DNA of 64,000 nt from Puniceibacterium sp. IMCC21224 (GTDB lineage Bacteria > Pseudomonadota > Alphaproteobacteria > Rhodobacterales > Rhodobacteraceae): contig NZ_LDPY01000003.1 in NCBI RefSeq assembly GCF_001038505.1, positions 62,001-126,000 on the forward strand, in the 5' to 3' direction. Every line of letters begins with the position of its first letter. The stretch's first letter is position 1. Below, piece after piece: positions 52,131 to 60,717 of this stretch. The notes under the pieces are model-generated. The model saw only the letters and a list, made by a program, of their open reading frames with translations, searched no databases and was not told where the DNA came from. The position numbers were made by a program, and so were the translations under genes.

Positions 52131-52859
52131 TCATGCGACCAGCGACAGCCCCGCGGCTGCGTCCTGCGGCTGCTCACCGCTGTCGATGAACGGGATGATC
52201 GAGAAGGTCTGCCCACCGCGCTGTTCTTCGTTCTGCACGGCGTTGACACGCAGGTCGCCGTCGGGCGTGTTGATCAGCAGCGACAGGTAGTCATTGCCCG
52301 TGCGGCTGCTTTTCGCCATCCAGGCCGAGCCGACGCGGATCGGTGTGCCCCGCGGCGAGCTGACCTCGATCCGGTAATCGGGGTGGGTCTCCTCGGATTT
52401 ATAGCTGTTCTCGATCAGCATGAACTCCAGATCGAACATCATGTTGGCGATGTAGCCAGTGAAGGCGTTGTCGGCGTCCATGGCAGTGAGCTCTCCCGAG
52501 ATCGAGCCGGATTTCATCAGGCTGTTCGAGACCAGCGGGATGATCTCGAACGCGCCGCTCTGGGCGGCGCGCGCCTCTTTCGTCTGCACCGCGTTGACCC
52601 GGAACGGGCCGAGGCCAACATCGATCTGCATCGAGATGTAGGGGTTGCCGCTGGTATTGCCGGTCTCGTTCCAAGCCGTGCCGATGCGCACCTTGCGGCC
52701 CGACTTGTTGACTGCCGTCACGTCAAAATCCGGGCTGCGTTCGGACATCTTGGCCCGCGCCTCCAACTGGATGGCGATGTCAAAGCGCGTCGAGTGGATC
52801 ATGCCGGTGTACTGAGCGGCTGCGGTCTCGACATTGCGAGTGAGGGTTCCTGCGAACAT
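52131..52859 (-). CDS. Plasmid protein with two DUF736-like repeats
   Basis: The 242-residue protein contains two related halves: SPDFDVTAVNKSGRKVRIGTAWNE ... NPYISMQIDVGLGPFRVNAVQ and HPDYRIEVSSPRGTPIRVGSAWMA ... NDYLSLLINTPDGDLRVNAVQ. Each resembles the single domain of DUF736 plasmid proteins, so this is a tandem duplication of that domain. ATG 52859 (MFAGTLTRN) is preferred. The function of DUF736 is not known; it is widespread on conjugative plasmids. Confidence 0.75.
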   Translation of the reverse strand: MFAGTLTRNVETAAAQYTGMIHSTRFDIAIQLEARAKMSERSPDFDVTAVNKSGRKVRIGTAWNETGNTSGNPYISMQIDVGLGPFRVNAVQTKEARAAQSGAFEIIPLVSNSLMKSGSISGELTAMDADNAFTGYIANMMFDLEFMLIENSYKSEETHPDYRIEVSSPRGTPIRVGSAWMAKSSRTGNDYLSLLINTPDGDLRVNAVQNEEQRGGQTFSIIPFIDSGEQPQDAAAGLSLVA

Positions 52860-52982
52860 GGGATGGTTCCTTTGGATTGGCCGGTGTCTGACGTCCTTGC
52901 CAGCGCATCCGGGATTGCTTTCTCGACCCCTTGAGGGATCACAAATCAGAAAGCCTGCTTTCCTTTCAGCCCCGCCCACTGG

Positions 52983-53285
52983 TCAGAGCTGCCGTCCGAG
53001 TGGGAATGCCCCCGCGCCTCCGGGTGCTACGCCCCTCCCCTGCCCGTCTGGTCTTGATTGGTTGCCCGGATTTTCTGCGGCGTCCTTCGATTGCGCGACG
53101 AAGAACTCCGTTTCTTTTCCGTTCAACCGGTGCCCGCCCCGGTCGGTCAGACCGATGCAGCTACCATTCGGCACATAGGTGATGAGGTACTGACCGAGCC
53201 GGTCCTTGTGGACAACGTAGCCGGTATTGGCCCAATGCACGGTCTGGCCGGCATCGACGGCGGCCTTGATTTCATCGAGTGTCAT
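52983..53285 (-). CDS. Conserved small plasmid protein
   Basis: The 100-residue protein starts at ATG 53285 (MTLDEIKAAVDAGQTVHWAN) and has the core GYVVHKDRLGQYLITYVPNGSCIGLTDRGGHRLNG, after which comes a low-complexity tail. The core recurs on alphaproteobacterial plasmids as a protein of about 60 residues; the tail is probably non-conserved extension. Function unknown. Confidence 0.65.
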   Translation of the reverse strand: MTLDEIKAAVDAGQTVHWANTGYVVHKDRLGQYLITYVPNGSCIGLTDRGGHRLNGKETEFFVAQSKDAAENPGNQSRPDGQGRGVAPGGAGAFPLGRQL

Positions 53286-53324
53286 GCGAACCTCCTTACG
53301 AAGAATGGTGGGTAAACGACGCAA

Positions 53325-53350
53325 GAAGCCCGATCTTCGGACCGGGCTTC
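53325..53350 (-). terminator. Hairpin downstream of the DUF6915 gene
   Basis: GAAGCCCG at 53325-53332 pairs perfectly with CGGGCTTC at 53343-53350, with TC/GA pairing further inside. It sits between two minus-strand genes. There is no long T-run. Confidence 0.5.
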
Positions 53351-53385
53351 CATGCAGCATTCGTTTGGCTAACGGCCGAGAGCTG

Positions 53386-53847
53386 TCAGGCGCCTTGCCT
53401 GGCTTGCGTCGCGCGCGACGCCATCCAATCCTTCAGGCCAAGAACCGTTCTTCCGGCGGCGACCTCGGAGGCCCAGGCGACCCTTGGGTCGCCGCAGGGC
53501 TCGGAGCCTACATGCCGGTCGATGTGGCCATTGGCCATCCATGGCTCAGGCTGTATCCGTCGCAGCCAGTCCGCCATGCTCGGGATACGGCCCTGACAGT
53601 CTTCACGGACATGCTGCTCGCCGATCCATCGCACAGGGATTTCTCGACCAGCGCTATTGGTCAGGGTCAGGCCGAAGACACGTTCGGCCTCAAACAGGCC
53701 AAGGGCATGATGGCGCAAGCCTCTGTGCGTGAAGAGCGCAAGGTGCTCTTTCGAGGCGTCAAACCAATCGTGCAAAGCCTGATAGTCAGACGGCACCCCG
53801 CCGAATTTCCGGGCAGAGCTTTCAGCATGATGAAGCGGATGGGCCAT
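53386..53847 (-). CDS. DUF6915-family protein
   Basis: The 153-residue protein (ATG 53847, MAHPLHHAESSARKFGG) has DYQALHDWFDASKEHLALFTHRGLRHHALGLFEAERVFG and VRWIGEQHVREDCQGRIPSMADWLRRIQPEPWM, the pattern of DUF6915. Many histidines are conserved, which hints at metal binding. It starts one base after the next upstream gene ends, so they are cotranscribed. Function unknown. Confidence 0.76.
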   Translation of the reverse strand: MAHPLHHAESSARKFGGVPSDYQALHDWFDASKEHLALFTHRGLRHHALGLFEAERVFGLTLTNSAGREIPVRWIGEQHVREDCQGRIPSMADWLRRIQPEPWMANGHIDRHVGSEPCGDPRVAWASEVAAGRTVLGLKDWMASRATQARQGA

Positions 53848-53848
53848 C

Positions 53849-54235
53849 TCAAAGACCCTCGACATAGCTGTGCGAGCATTCGACAAAGCGATCTGCGTGA
53901 TCGAGGGTGATGCTGTCGTTGTGCAAGTCCCAGGTCAGCGTGCCATAGCCGCCCTCGTTGTTTTCGAACCCCGGGTGATGGTGATAGGCGAGCGACCAGG
54001 CGAAATCGCCAACCTCTGTGGCAAGCGCCTCCGGCAGGTTGACCTCTGCAGGCTGCACCGTCACATCCTCGACATTGCCGGAGTCGCCATAGCCTTCGTA
54101 TTCGACAGCGACCTCGCTGATGCCAAGCGCACGTAGTTGCGCGAGCAGCTCCGTTCGGGATGCCTTCAAGGTGGTTTCGCGCTCCGCGCGCCACTGAGCC
54201 GCCATTGCGGCATAATCGATCTGGGGATTGGTCAT
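53849..54235 (-). CDS. DUF6878-family protein
   Basis: The 128-residue protein has TNPQIDYAAMAAQWRAERETTLKASRTELLAQLRALGI and VAVEYEGYGDSGNVEDVTVQP, then WSLAYHHHPGFENNEGGYGTLTWDL, the DUF6878 pattern. It is always found with plasmid maintenance genes like its neighbours here. Function unknown. Confidence 0.74.
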   Translation of the reverse strand: MTNPQIDYAAMAAQWRAERETTLKASRTELLAQLRALGISEVAVEYEGYGDSGNVEDVTVQPAEVNLPEALATEVGDFAWSLAYHHHPGFENNEGGYGTLTWDLHNDSITLDHADRFVECSHSYVEGL

Positions 54236-54358
54236 GGGTCTGTCCTCTTATCTGAAATTGGGGGGGGCCGGGCCTGGCATTGGTCAGCGCGCGCCCGGAA
54301 AGCGCAGATCGGCCAAACCCCGATCCACGCCGCCCGACCGGAAGCTCGCTTTGACTTT

Positions 54359-57300
54359 TCAGGCGGCTTGTTCTGACGTCGTGGCGGCTTCCTGCCCCAC
54401 GATCCGGGCCAGAATGCTCCCAGTGTCGATCCCGTCCCCATGCGGCAGGAACACCCGCAACTGGAAGGTGATGATCTCCGTGAAACACCCCATGGCCTTG
54501 AGACCTTCAATCATGCCCCGATCCGCACCGCCCAACTCAAGGCGCATCTCGCCTGTGACACGACGACGGGTCAGAGTCAGACCCCGGCCCAGATTGACAG
54601 GTGCGGTGGCGCCGAGGGCGGCGGTCAGCATCTCCTGCGGTGTTTGCGGATTGGAGACGAGGAAGCGGGCGCGCAGCGCGGCCGCCCCTTCCTCGCTCAG
54701 CGTCCGCCCGATCATCGCGGTCGCCCCGTCGGGCGTGACCCGGTAGATCCGCTCATTGGTGGTCGGAATGTCCTTCCAGATCGGCAACAAGAGCCCGGTC
54801 AGCAGGTAGAGTTTGGTCGTGGTGGTCTTGGGCAAGGACGCGGCCTCGGTATCCCAAAGCCGGGTGAACTCGGGCTTGCCGATCTCTTCCCAGGCCGAGG
54901 ACTCGAACCGAGCCTCCTCCAGATAGCTCGACCCGTTTGGCCGCACCACCTTGCGCATCAGCGTGACAATGTCCTCGTCATACATCTGCATGGGGCGCGC
55001 CGAGATGAGCGCCGCGCGGCCGGAGGCGCGATTTACCATGGGTAGCTTGTCAGGATTGCGCGACATGGCCTCTTCGGCCCCAAGGACGTGGACCGGGTCG
55101 GTGACCTCCAGCCCGATGATCCGCGTCACGGCGCCGGATTTCGGGCAGGTCCAGAGATCCTCTGTGGAGACCTGTTCGATCTTTTCGCCACGCAGGGTTT
55201 CCACGCCGAGATCGAGCGTGCCTGCCGCGCGCGCCCGTTCCGTCTGATCGGCGATCCGGCGCATGAACTCGGCAAAGAGCGCGTTCTGCATGTGGATGGG
55301 CAGCGCCAGCACTCGGTTCAGAAACCGCTGGATCGGCGGCAGTTCCTCGAGCAGCACCCCGTCCTTGTCGATCAGCCGCAGGGCCGTCCAGTCGGTGAAG
55401 CTCTCGTAGCTCATCGCCTCAGCGCGCCCAGCGGCAAGATCGGCGAAATACCCACGCAGCGCCGCCCGCGCGATCGGGCTTTCGAGATTGTCCTCCTCAC
55501 GGAACATGCCCTGCGAGCCGGTCTCGCGCTGGCCCTTGGTGAGGGCCCCCAGCTGGTCGAGGCGCTTGGCGATCGTCGAGGTAAAGCGTTTCTCGCCATG
55601 CACATCCGAGGTGCAGACCCGGAAGAAGGGTGCGCTGACCTGGGCAGAGCGATGCGTGCGGCCCAGCCCCTGGATGGCCGCATCCGCGCGCCAGCCGGGC
55701 TCCAGAAGATAGTGCCGCCGCCGTTTCTGGTTCTTCGCCGTTTGCGCCGCGTGATAGGACCGGCCCGTCCCGCCCGCATCGGAAAAGATCAGGATATCCT
55801 TCTCGCCATCCATAAAGGCTTGGGTCTCCGACGAATTGCTGCTGGCGGAGCGCTTCTCGATGAAGAGATGACCATCCTCGGCCTTGAGGGGCCGGAGGGA
55901 ACGCCCCGTGACCTCGGCGACGGCCTCGTCACCAAAGGCCCAGAGGATCTGGTCGAGCGCCGAAGGGATCGGGGCCAGCGTCATCAACTCCATCATGGCC
56001 GCATCGCGCAGGGCGAGCGCCTCGCGCGAGACAACGAGCGCCCCGGTCTCATCCCGTAAAGGTTCCGCCACCATGTTGCCGTCGATCTCCACGAGCTTTT
56101 GGGCATGGATCGGGAAAGCCTGTTCGAGGTAGCCCAGTACGTAGTCGCGCGGCGTTAGCGCGCCCTCGACCAGCTCGTCCTCCGGGTCCATCGTCTCAAG
56201 CCGGCGCTTCAGCAGGCTCTCACCTGTCGAGACCACCTGGATGACGCAAGCCTCGCCCGCCACCAGATCTTCCTTGATTGCGCGGATGATGGTCGGGGCT
56301 TTCATGCCCATCAGGAGATGGTTGAAGAAGCGCTGCTTCGTGCTCTCGAAGCGGGACTTGGCCGAGGCGCGAGCGGCCGAGGCATTAGTCTCTCCCGAAG
56401 CATCATTGACGCCGGTCGCGGTCAGTGCCGCCTCGAGATTATGGTGGATGGTGCGAAACGCTCCAGCGTAGGCGTCATAGACCTCGATCTGGGCCGGGGT
56501 CAGCGCGTGTTCCAGCACGTCATACTCCACGCCATCAAAGCTGAGGGCACGGGCCGTGTAGAGGCCGAGCGTCTTGAGATCACGCGCGACCACCTCCATG
56601 GCGGCGACACCGCCGGCTTCCATCGCAGAAACGAAGCTCTCGCGGCTTGGGAAGGGGTATTCGGGGCCCTGCCCCCAGAGCCCCAGCCGCGCGGCATAGG
56701 CGAGGTTATGCACGCTCGTGGCACCCGTGGCCGAGATGTAGAAGACGCGGGCGCGGGGCGCGGCAAGTTGCAGACGCAGCCCGGCGAGGCCCTGCTGGGA
56801 GGGTTTGACCCCCCTGCCCTGCTCGGACCCGGCCGCGTTCTGCATGGCATGGGCCTCATCGAAGGCCAGAACGCCTTCAAAGTCTTCGCCCATCCAGGCG
56901 AGGATCTGGCTCAGCCGCGTGGTGCCGCATTTGCCCGCGGACCGCAGCGTGGCGTAGGTCACAAAGAGGATACCGTCGCCTATCGGGATGGGCTGGTCCG
57001 GTTTCCATTTGGAGAGCGGCTGGATGTCGGCGGGTGAGCCGCCGAGATCGGTCCAATCGCGGATCGCGTCCTCGATGAGCGTGGCGGATTTAGACACCCA
57101 GATCGCCCTCCTGCGCCCGGAAAGCCAGTTCACGAGAATGAGGCCCGCGCATTCGCGGCCCTTGCCGCAACCGGTGCCGTCGCCAAGGAAATAGCCGAGG
57201 CGATAGGCCCGTGCGTCTGGATCATCATCGGCGCGCGTCAGCTTGGTCTGGTCGTCATCGATGGTAAAACGCCCTGGCAGATCGCGCCCATGGGCATCAT

Positions 57301-58621
57301 GCGCCAAGATGATGGTTTCCAGCTGCGCCTCGGAGAGATGTCCCTCCTCGATCAACCGGGCGGGCAGGCGCAATTCCGCACTGGCCGCGCCTGAGGGCAC
57401 CGGCGGCGCGACCGAGGCCATGGCGATGCTTTCGACCAGCGGCGTGGGATGTTCCTGCGCACCCGCGATCTCGATCCGCTGCGGACGGTAGCGCGCATAG
57501 ATGTCCGAGATGGGCGTGTTGTCGCGCGGGGTCTGAAGGCTTGTGAAAGTTAGCGGGACAACGGCATTGGCCAGGGCTTTGGAGCCGGTGACAACACCGG
57601 CAGCGGTCTTGCGCGGGACAGATCCTGGACCGTTCGGTCGCGCAGGAGTAGCCGCTGCCGCCCTTTGGGCGGGGCGCATCTCGGGCCGGGTTGCGGCCAC
57701 GGCGTCGACAAAAGGAAGGGCTTCGTCCATGTCGCACACAATGGCGCGGATCATCTCGCCGTCTTCCTGCACCTTGTCGAAGACCATGAGCTGGGTTTCC
57801 ACAGAGGTGCCGAGCTTGCGGTAGACCTGCCCCGGCATCGTCAGCGCCAAGCGCGGCGTCAGGAGACCGCAGGCGCGGGACCAATGCGCGGCATCACGCT
57901 CCGGGCTGAACCCAGGCGGCATGATCGCCACCAGCCGCCCACTAGGTGCCAAGCGCTTGGCAGCCGCGATGAGATGCTTGGCAGCGATGTGCTTGTCCCG
58001 GGAGCGGTCGACCGAGGAGGCGAAGGGCGGGTTCATCACCACGACGCCGGGCAGAACCGGCGTCTGCAGCAGATCGTCGATATGCTCGCCGTCGTGACCC
58101 GTCACCTCGCCGCCGAAGACCGCGCGCAGGAGGCGTTGGCGAAACGGATCGATTTCATTGAGCAAAAGCGTGGCACCGGCCCGGGCAGCGAAAGCAGCCA
58201 GGGCACCGGTGCCAGCCGAGGGCTCCAGAACGGTCTCGCCCTTGCGAATGGCTGCCGCCCGCACGACCAGCGCCGCAAATGGCAGCGGCGTGGAAAACTG
58301 CTGCAGCCGGATCTGCTGTTCCGACCGACGGGTTTCCGTCAGGAGCCGCGAGGCAAGCAGCCTTGCAGCGGCGATGTCACCTGCCGCGCCGTCCCCACGC
58401 AGCAGCACCTGAACAGCCGCGGCCTGCATCAGGTCATATGCCATGCGCCAGTCCCAGGCACCGCCGGCATCGCTACCATGAAACGTCTCGCGCATGATGC
58501 GCGCGAGCGCTGAGCTGCGCAGGGGTTGGTGGTCGACCTCCGCGCCGATCTGCTCGAGGGCAGAGGCGAGGTCAGGGCGGGAGATTGAGAGAGCCGGATT
58601 TGCTGGTTTGGGCTTTGTCAT
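54359..58621 (-). CDS. Strawberry-notch-type protein: methyltransferase fused to helicase
   Basis: The 1420-residue protein has a class I SAM methyltransferase domain at about 110-290 (VLEPSAGTGAL at 131-141, NPPF at 197-200 as in DNA adenine methylases), a linker, then an SF2 helicase-like domain: Walker A GDGTGCGKGR at 480-489, LAFDEAH (DEAH 588-591) and, in the C-terminal half, SDAGGTGRSYHA and LGRTHRSAQ (motif VI-like). It may modify and remodel plasmid DNA, for defence evasion or replication. Such genes are typical of large roseobacter plasmids. Exact activity unproven. Confidence 0.84.
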   Translation of the reverse strand: MTKPKPANPALSISRPDLASALEQIGAEVDHQPLRSSALARIMRETFHGSDAGGAWDWRMAYDLMQAAAVQVLLRGDGAAGDIAAARLLASRLLTETRRSEQQIRLQQFSTPLPFAALVVRAAAIRKGETVLEPSAGTGALAAFAARAGATLLLNEIDPFRQRLLRAVFGGEVTGHDGEHIDDLLQTPVLPGVVVMNPPFASSVDRSRDKHIAAKHLIAAAKRLAPSGRLVAIMPPGFSPERDAAHWSRACGLLTPRLALTMPGQVYRKLGTSVETQLMVFDKVQEDGEMIRAIVCDMDEALPFVDAVAATRPEMRPAQRAAAATPARPNGPGSVPRKTAAGVVTGSKALANAVVPLTFTSLQTPRDNTPISDIYARYRPQRIEIAGAQEHPTPLVESIAMASVAPPVPSGAASAELRLPARLIEEGHLSEAQLETIILAHDAHGRDLPGRFTIDDDQTKLTRADDDPDARAYRLGYFLGDGTGCGKGRECAGLILVNWLSGRRRAIWVSKSATLIEDAIRDWTDLGGSPADIQPLSKWKPDQPIPIGDGILFVTYATLRSAGKCGTTRLSQILAWMGEDFEGVLAFDEAHAMQNAAGSEQGRGVKPSQQGLAGLRLQLAAPRARVFYISATGATSVHNLAYAARLGLWGQGPEYPFPSRESFVSAMEAGGVAAMEVVARDLKTLGLYTARALSFDGVEYDVLEHALTPAQIEVYDAYAGAFRTIHHNLEAALTATGVNDASGETNASAARASAKSRFESTKQRFFNHLLMGMKAPTIIRAIKEDLVAGEACVIQVVSTGESLLKRRLETMDPEDELVEGALTPRDYVLGYLEQAFPIHAQKLVEIDGNMVAEPLRDETGALVVSREALALRDAAMMELMTLAPIPSALDQILWAFGDEAVAEVTGRSLRPLKAEDGHLFIEKRSASSNSSETQAFMDGEKDILIFSDAGGTGRSYHAAQTAKNQKRRRHYLLEPGWRADAAIQGLGRTHRSAQVSAPFFRVCTSDVHGEKRFTSTIAKRLDQLGALTKGQRETGSQGMFREEDNLESPIARAALRGYFADLAAGRAEAMSYESFTDWTALRLIDKDGVLLEELPPIQRFLNRVLALPIHMQNALFAEFMRRIADQTERARAAGTLDLGVETLRGEKIEQVSTEDLWTCPKSGAVTRIIGLEVTDPVHVLGAEEAMSRNPDKLPMVNRASGRAALISARPMQMYDEDIVTLMRKVVRPNGSSYLEEARFESSAWEEIGKPEFTRLWDTEAASLPKTTTTKLYLLTGLLLPIWKDIPTTNERIYRVTPDGATAMIGRTLSEEGAAALRARFLVSNPQTPQEMLTAALGATAPVNLGRGLTLTRRRVTGEMRLELGGADRGMIEGLKAMGCFTEIITFQLRVFLPHGDGIDTGSILARIVGQEAATTSEQAA

Positions 58622-58665
58622 GGGGATTTCCTTTGGATCAGGGTCTGAGTTCCAAAGGACAAAAA

Positions 58666-58698
58666 GCCCGCTCTACGCTTTGAAGGCGTAGAGCGGGC
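58666..58698 (-). terminator. Intrinsic terminator of the toxin-antitoxin operon
   Basis: GCCCGCTCTACGC (58666-58678) and GCGTAGAGCGGGC (58686-58698) pair perfectly over 13 bp; on the minus strand the stem ends in GGGCTTTTTG. It follows the toxin gene (stop at 58728) and isolates it from the helicase gene. Confidence 0.88.
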
Positions 58699-58727
58699 AA
58701 TTTCTTAGCGGAGGGCCTGCACCCCGA

Positions 58728-59018
58728 TCATGGCCACTGCTGCGCAGCATGAAGAACGCGCAAAATGGTCACCTTCTCAGGGCTTTCAGCATAAACCACG
58801 ATGTAGTTCGGCCGAACAACCATCTCCCTAGTCCCGTCCACACGGCCCGCGCGGTACATCTGAGGGCGTTCTGGAAGGAGGGACGTCTTGTGTTCAATCT
58901 CGTCTTTGAGAACTTGGGCGGCATCCGGGTTGTCGTCAGAGATGTAGTCAATGATTGCCAGCAAGTCGGCTATGGCCGTGGCTTTCCATTCAAGATTTGG
59001 CAAGGCGCTTCCCGTCAA
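58728..59018 (-). CDS. RelE/ParE-family toxin
   Basis: The 96-residue protein shows the ParE pattern: LEWKATAIADLLAIIDYISDDNPDAAQVLKDEIEHKTSLLPERPQMYRAGRVDGTREMVVRPNYIVVY in segments, ending VTILRVLHAAQQWP. The start overlaps the antitoxin gene by 29 bases; a start inside (MTGSALPNLEW) is the given one. Second toxin of the window, unlike the one at 46164. Confidence 0.84.
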   Translation of the reverse strand: MTGSALPNLEWKATAIADLLAIIDYISDDNPDAAQVLKDEIEHKTSLLPERPQMYRAGRVDGTREMVVRPNYIVVYAESPEKVTILRVLHAAQQWP

Positions 59019-59289
59019 TCAATGCCTGGGCGTCTTGCATCGCCTTGGCATGGGGCGTTGTGGGCCTTGGATCGTCCAGCGCTTCCTGTACCTTCGCCCT
59101 GAACCAGGCGTCATAGGCATCCGGATCAGAAGTCAATCCGGCAGGCAAGCCGCCTTCTGCGGCCACGCGGGTCAGAAGAATACGCACCGCGTCGGAGAGC
59201 GTCAGACCGACGCCCGCAAGTGCGTCCGAAGCCTGTGCTTTCAGCTGATCGTCAACACGGACATGAAGCATGGATGTTTGGGCAGGCAT
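58990..59289 (-). CDS. RelB/DinJ-type antitoxin
   Basis: The 99-residue protein has a ribbon-helix-helix start (MLHVRVDDQLKAQASDALAGVGLTLSDAVRILLTRVAAEGGLP) typical of RelB/DinJ antitoxins and a C-terminal toxin-binding helix (AKAMQDAQALIDGKRLAKS). It lies upstream of, and overlaps, its toxin gene. It should autoregulate from the AT-rich stretch near 59310-59340. Confidence 0.84.
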   Translation of the reverse strand: MPAQTSMLHVRVDDQLKAQASDALAGVGLTLSDAVRILLTRVAAEGGLPAGLTSDPDAYDAWFRAKVQEALDDPRPTTPHAKAMQDAQALIDGKRLAKS

Positions 59290-59393
59290 GGATGGTCCTC
59301 CAGTTGATGGGAGTGATGTATCTCATTTGAGATACGAATTCAAGTCGGCAGTATGCGCGCGCGTGGTCCCGTGGTGTTGTCTCAGCCGGAAAC

Positions 59394-60050
59394 TCAGCCA
59401 CCCTGCCCCGCCAGGAACTCCGCCAGCACAGGACTGGCCGCGACTTTCGCGGAGCTGAGCAGCTCCGAGCCCGCAAGCGAGGCCTTCGACAGGCGTACGA
59501 GCTCACCGGTTTCCTCGATGCGGTAGCAGCGGCGTTTTTGCCGCCCCCGCCTGTAGTGCGTCGCGATGACGATCTGGCAGGTGCTGCCATCGGTGAGCGT
59601 CACAGGGGTGGCGAGCCTGATCTTGTCGCCTTCCTGGTAGTCTGGGATCGCAGCCCAATCCCGGCAGCGCTGACGCCAGTCCTGGGCGTAGCTGTCCGGG
59701 TTTTTCAGGTCGGAGAGGAGCTCGATCAGCCCAAGCGGAGCACGAGACACGTTCGGGCCAGCACTTTCCTCCATGTCCTTGTAGCCCCAGCAGCCGTCAT
59801 CGTATCGGGTGAGGAAGACAGCCCCGAAAGTGATGGAGCCATCCGCATCGGTGACATAGGTCGCGTCTTCGACAGCGGTGCCGTCGAGATTGGTGACCCT
59901 TGCCGCCGCATACCAGGTTGAGCCGACCTTGCAGGCCTTGACCAGTTCGGTTTTGCGCGTTTCGCCCTCAAAAGTGCAGAGCCGGGTGATCTCCTCTCTC
60001 TCATCCACGTAGGTTTTAACGCGGCCGTCGGTGTAGAAAAGCCATCCCAT
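59394..60050 (-). CDS. DUF6927-family protein
   Basis: The 218-residue protein (MGWLFYTDGRVKTYVDEREEITRLCTFEGE in segments, then VGSTWYAAARVTN, DGSITFGAVFLTRYDDGCWGYKDMEES, and a C-terminal domain with RLATPVTLTDGSTCQIVIATHYRRGRQKRR) matches what I know of DUF6927 of plasmid proteins. It overlaps the next upstream gene by 1 base. Function unknown. Confidence 0.73.
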   Translation of the reverse strand: MGWLFYTDGRVKTYVDEREEITRLCTFEGETRKTELVKACKVGSTWYAAARVTNLDGTAVEDATYVTDADGSITFGAVFLTRYDDGCWGYKDMEESAGPNVSRAPLGLIELLSDLKNPDSYAQDWRQRCRDWAAIPDYQEGDKIRLATPVTLTDGSTCQIVIATHYRRGRQKRRCYRIEETGELVRLSKASLAGSELLSSAKVAASPVLAEFLAGQGG

Positions 60051-60643
60051 TATGCCGCCCTCCGGTCATCGATCTCCATCAGCGCATCCAGCGGCACGCG
60101 GTAGGGCTGCATTGCGTCGAAATCCTCGCAATTGCCGCAGTTCTGCACGATCGCGAAGGTGTCGCAGGCATCCTTGAGGACGACCCGGAAGGTGCCGCCG
60201 AGGCCCGAGGGCACTTCGTAGGTTCCGCCGATGAGATAGTCCGAGGCCCGGCGCACAAAGACGCGGATACTGTGACCATCGGTGGCGAGCCGGATCGCAC
60301 CCCGCCCCCGGTCGATGAGCACCTGCACGTCATCCAGGATGTCGGTGTAGAACTGGCCGGTCAGATCGCGAAACGCCATGCGGCGCTGCGCCATCCAGTC
60401 GGTATCCCGAAACGGGTTCATGCCGTCGGCGAAGGCGAAGGACGGATCGGCCTGCTCGGTGGTGACGATGCGGGTGGTCGTGCCATCGATGCCGTTTGAG
60501 CGCAGATGCACACCATTGCCGACGATGAGGATCAGGGCCGGCCTGTCCACGGGCCCGTTCCAATTGGGCAGGAAGGTCTTGCAGGCGCGCGCATGGGCGA
60601 TCTGCGCCGCAACAGCGGAGGCAGAGAACTTAAGAATAGCCAT
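60050..60643 (-). CDS. Conserved plasmid hypothetical protein
   Basis: The 197-residue protein starts at ATG 60643 (MAILKFSASAVAAQIAHARACKTFLPNWN). It has VGNGVHLRSNGIDGTTTRIV, a helical middle and a FAIVQNCGNCEDFDAM motif near the C-terminus. No family recognised. It lies between parB and the DUF6927 gene and probably shares their transcript. Confidence 0.65.
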   Translation of the reverse strand: MAILKFSASAVAAQIAHARACKTFLPNWNGPVDRPALILIVGNGVHLRSNGIDGTTTRIVTTEQADPSFAFADGMNPFRDTDWMAQRRMAFRDLTGQFYTDILDDVQVLIDRGRGAIRLATDGHSIRVFVRRASDYLIGGTYEVPSGLGGTFRVVLKDACDTFAIVQNCGNCEDFDAMQPYRVPLDALMEIDDRRAA

Positions 60644-60717
60644 GGGGATGTCTTTCCGTTGGGTGTGGGAGGATCGACCCGCGCGGGCATTGCGCCTCGC
60701 GCGGGTCACTTGATGCG

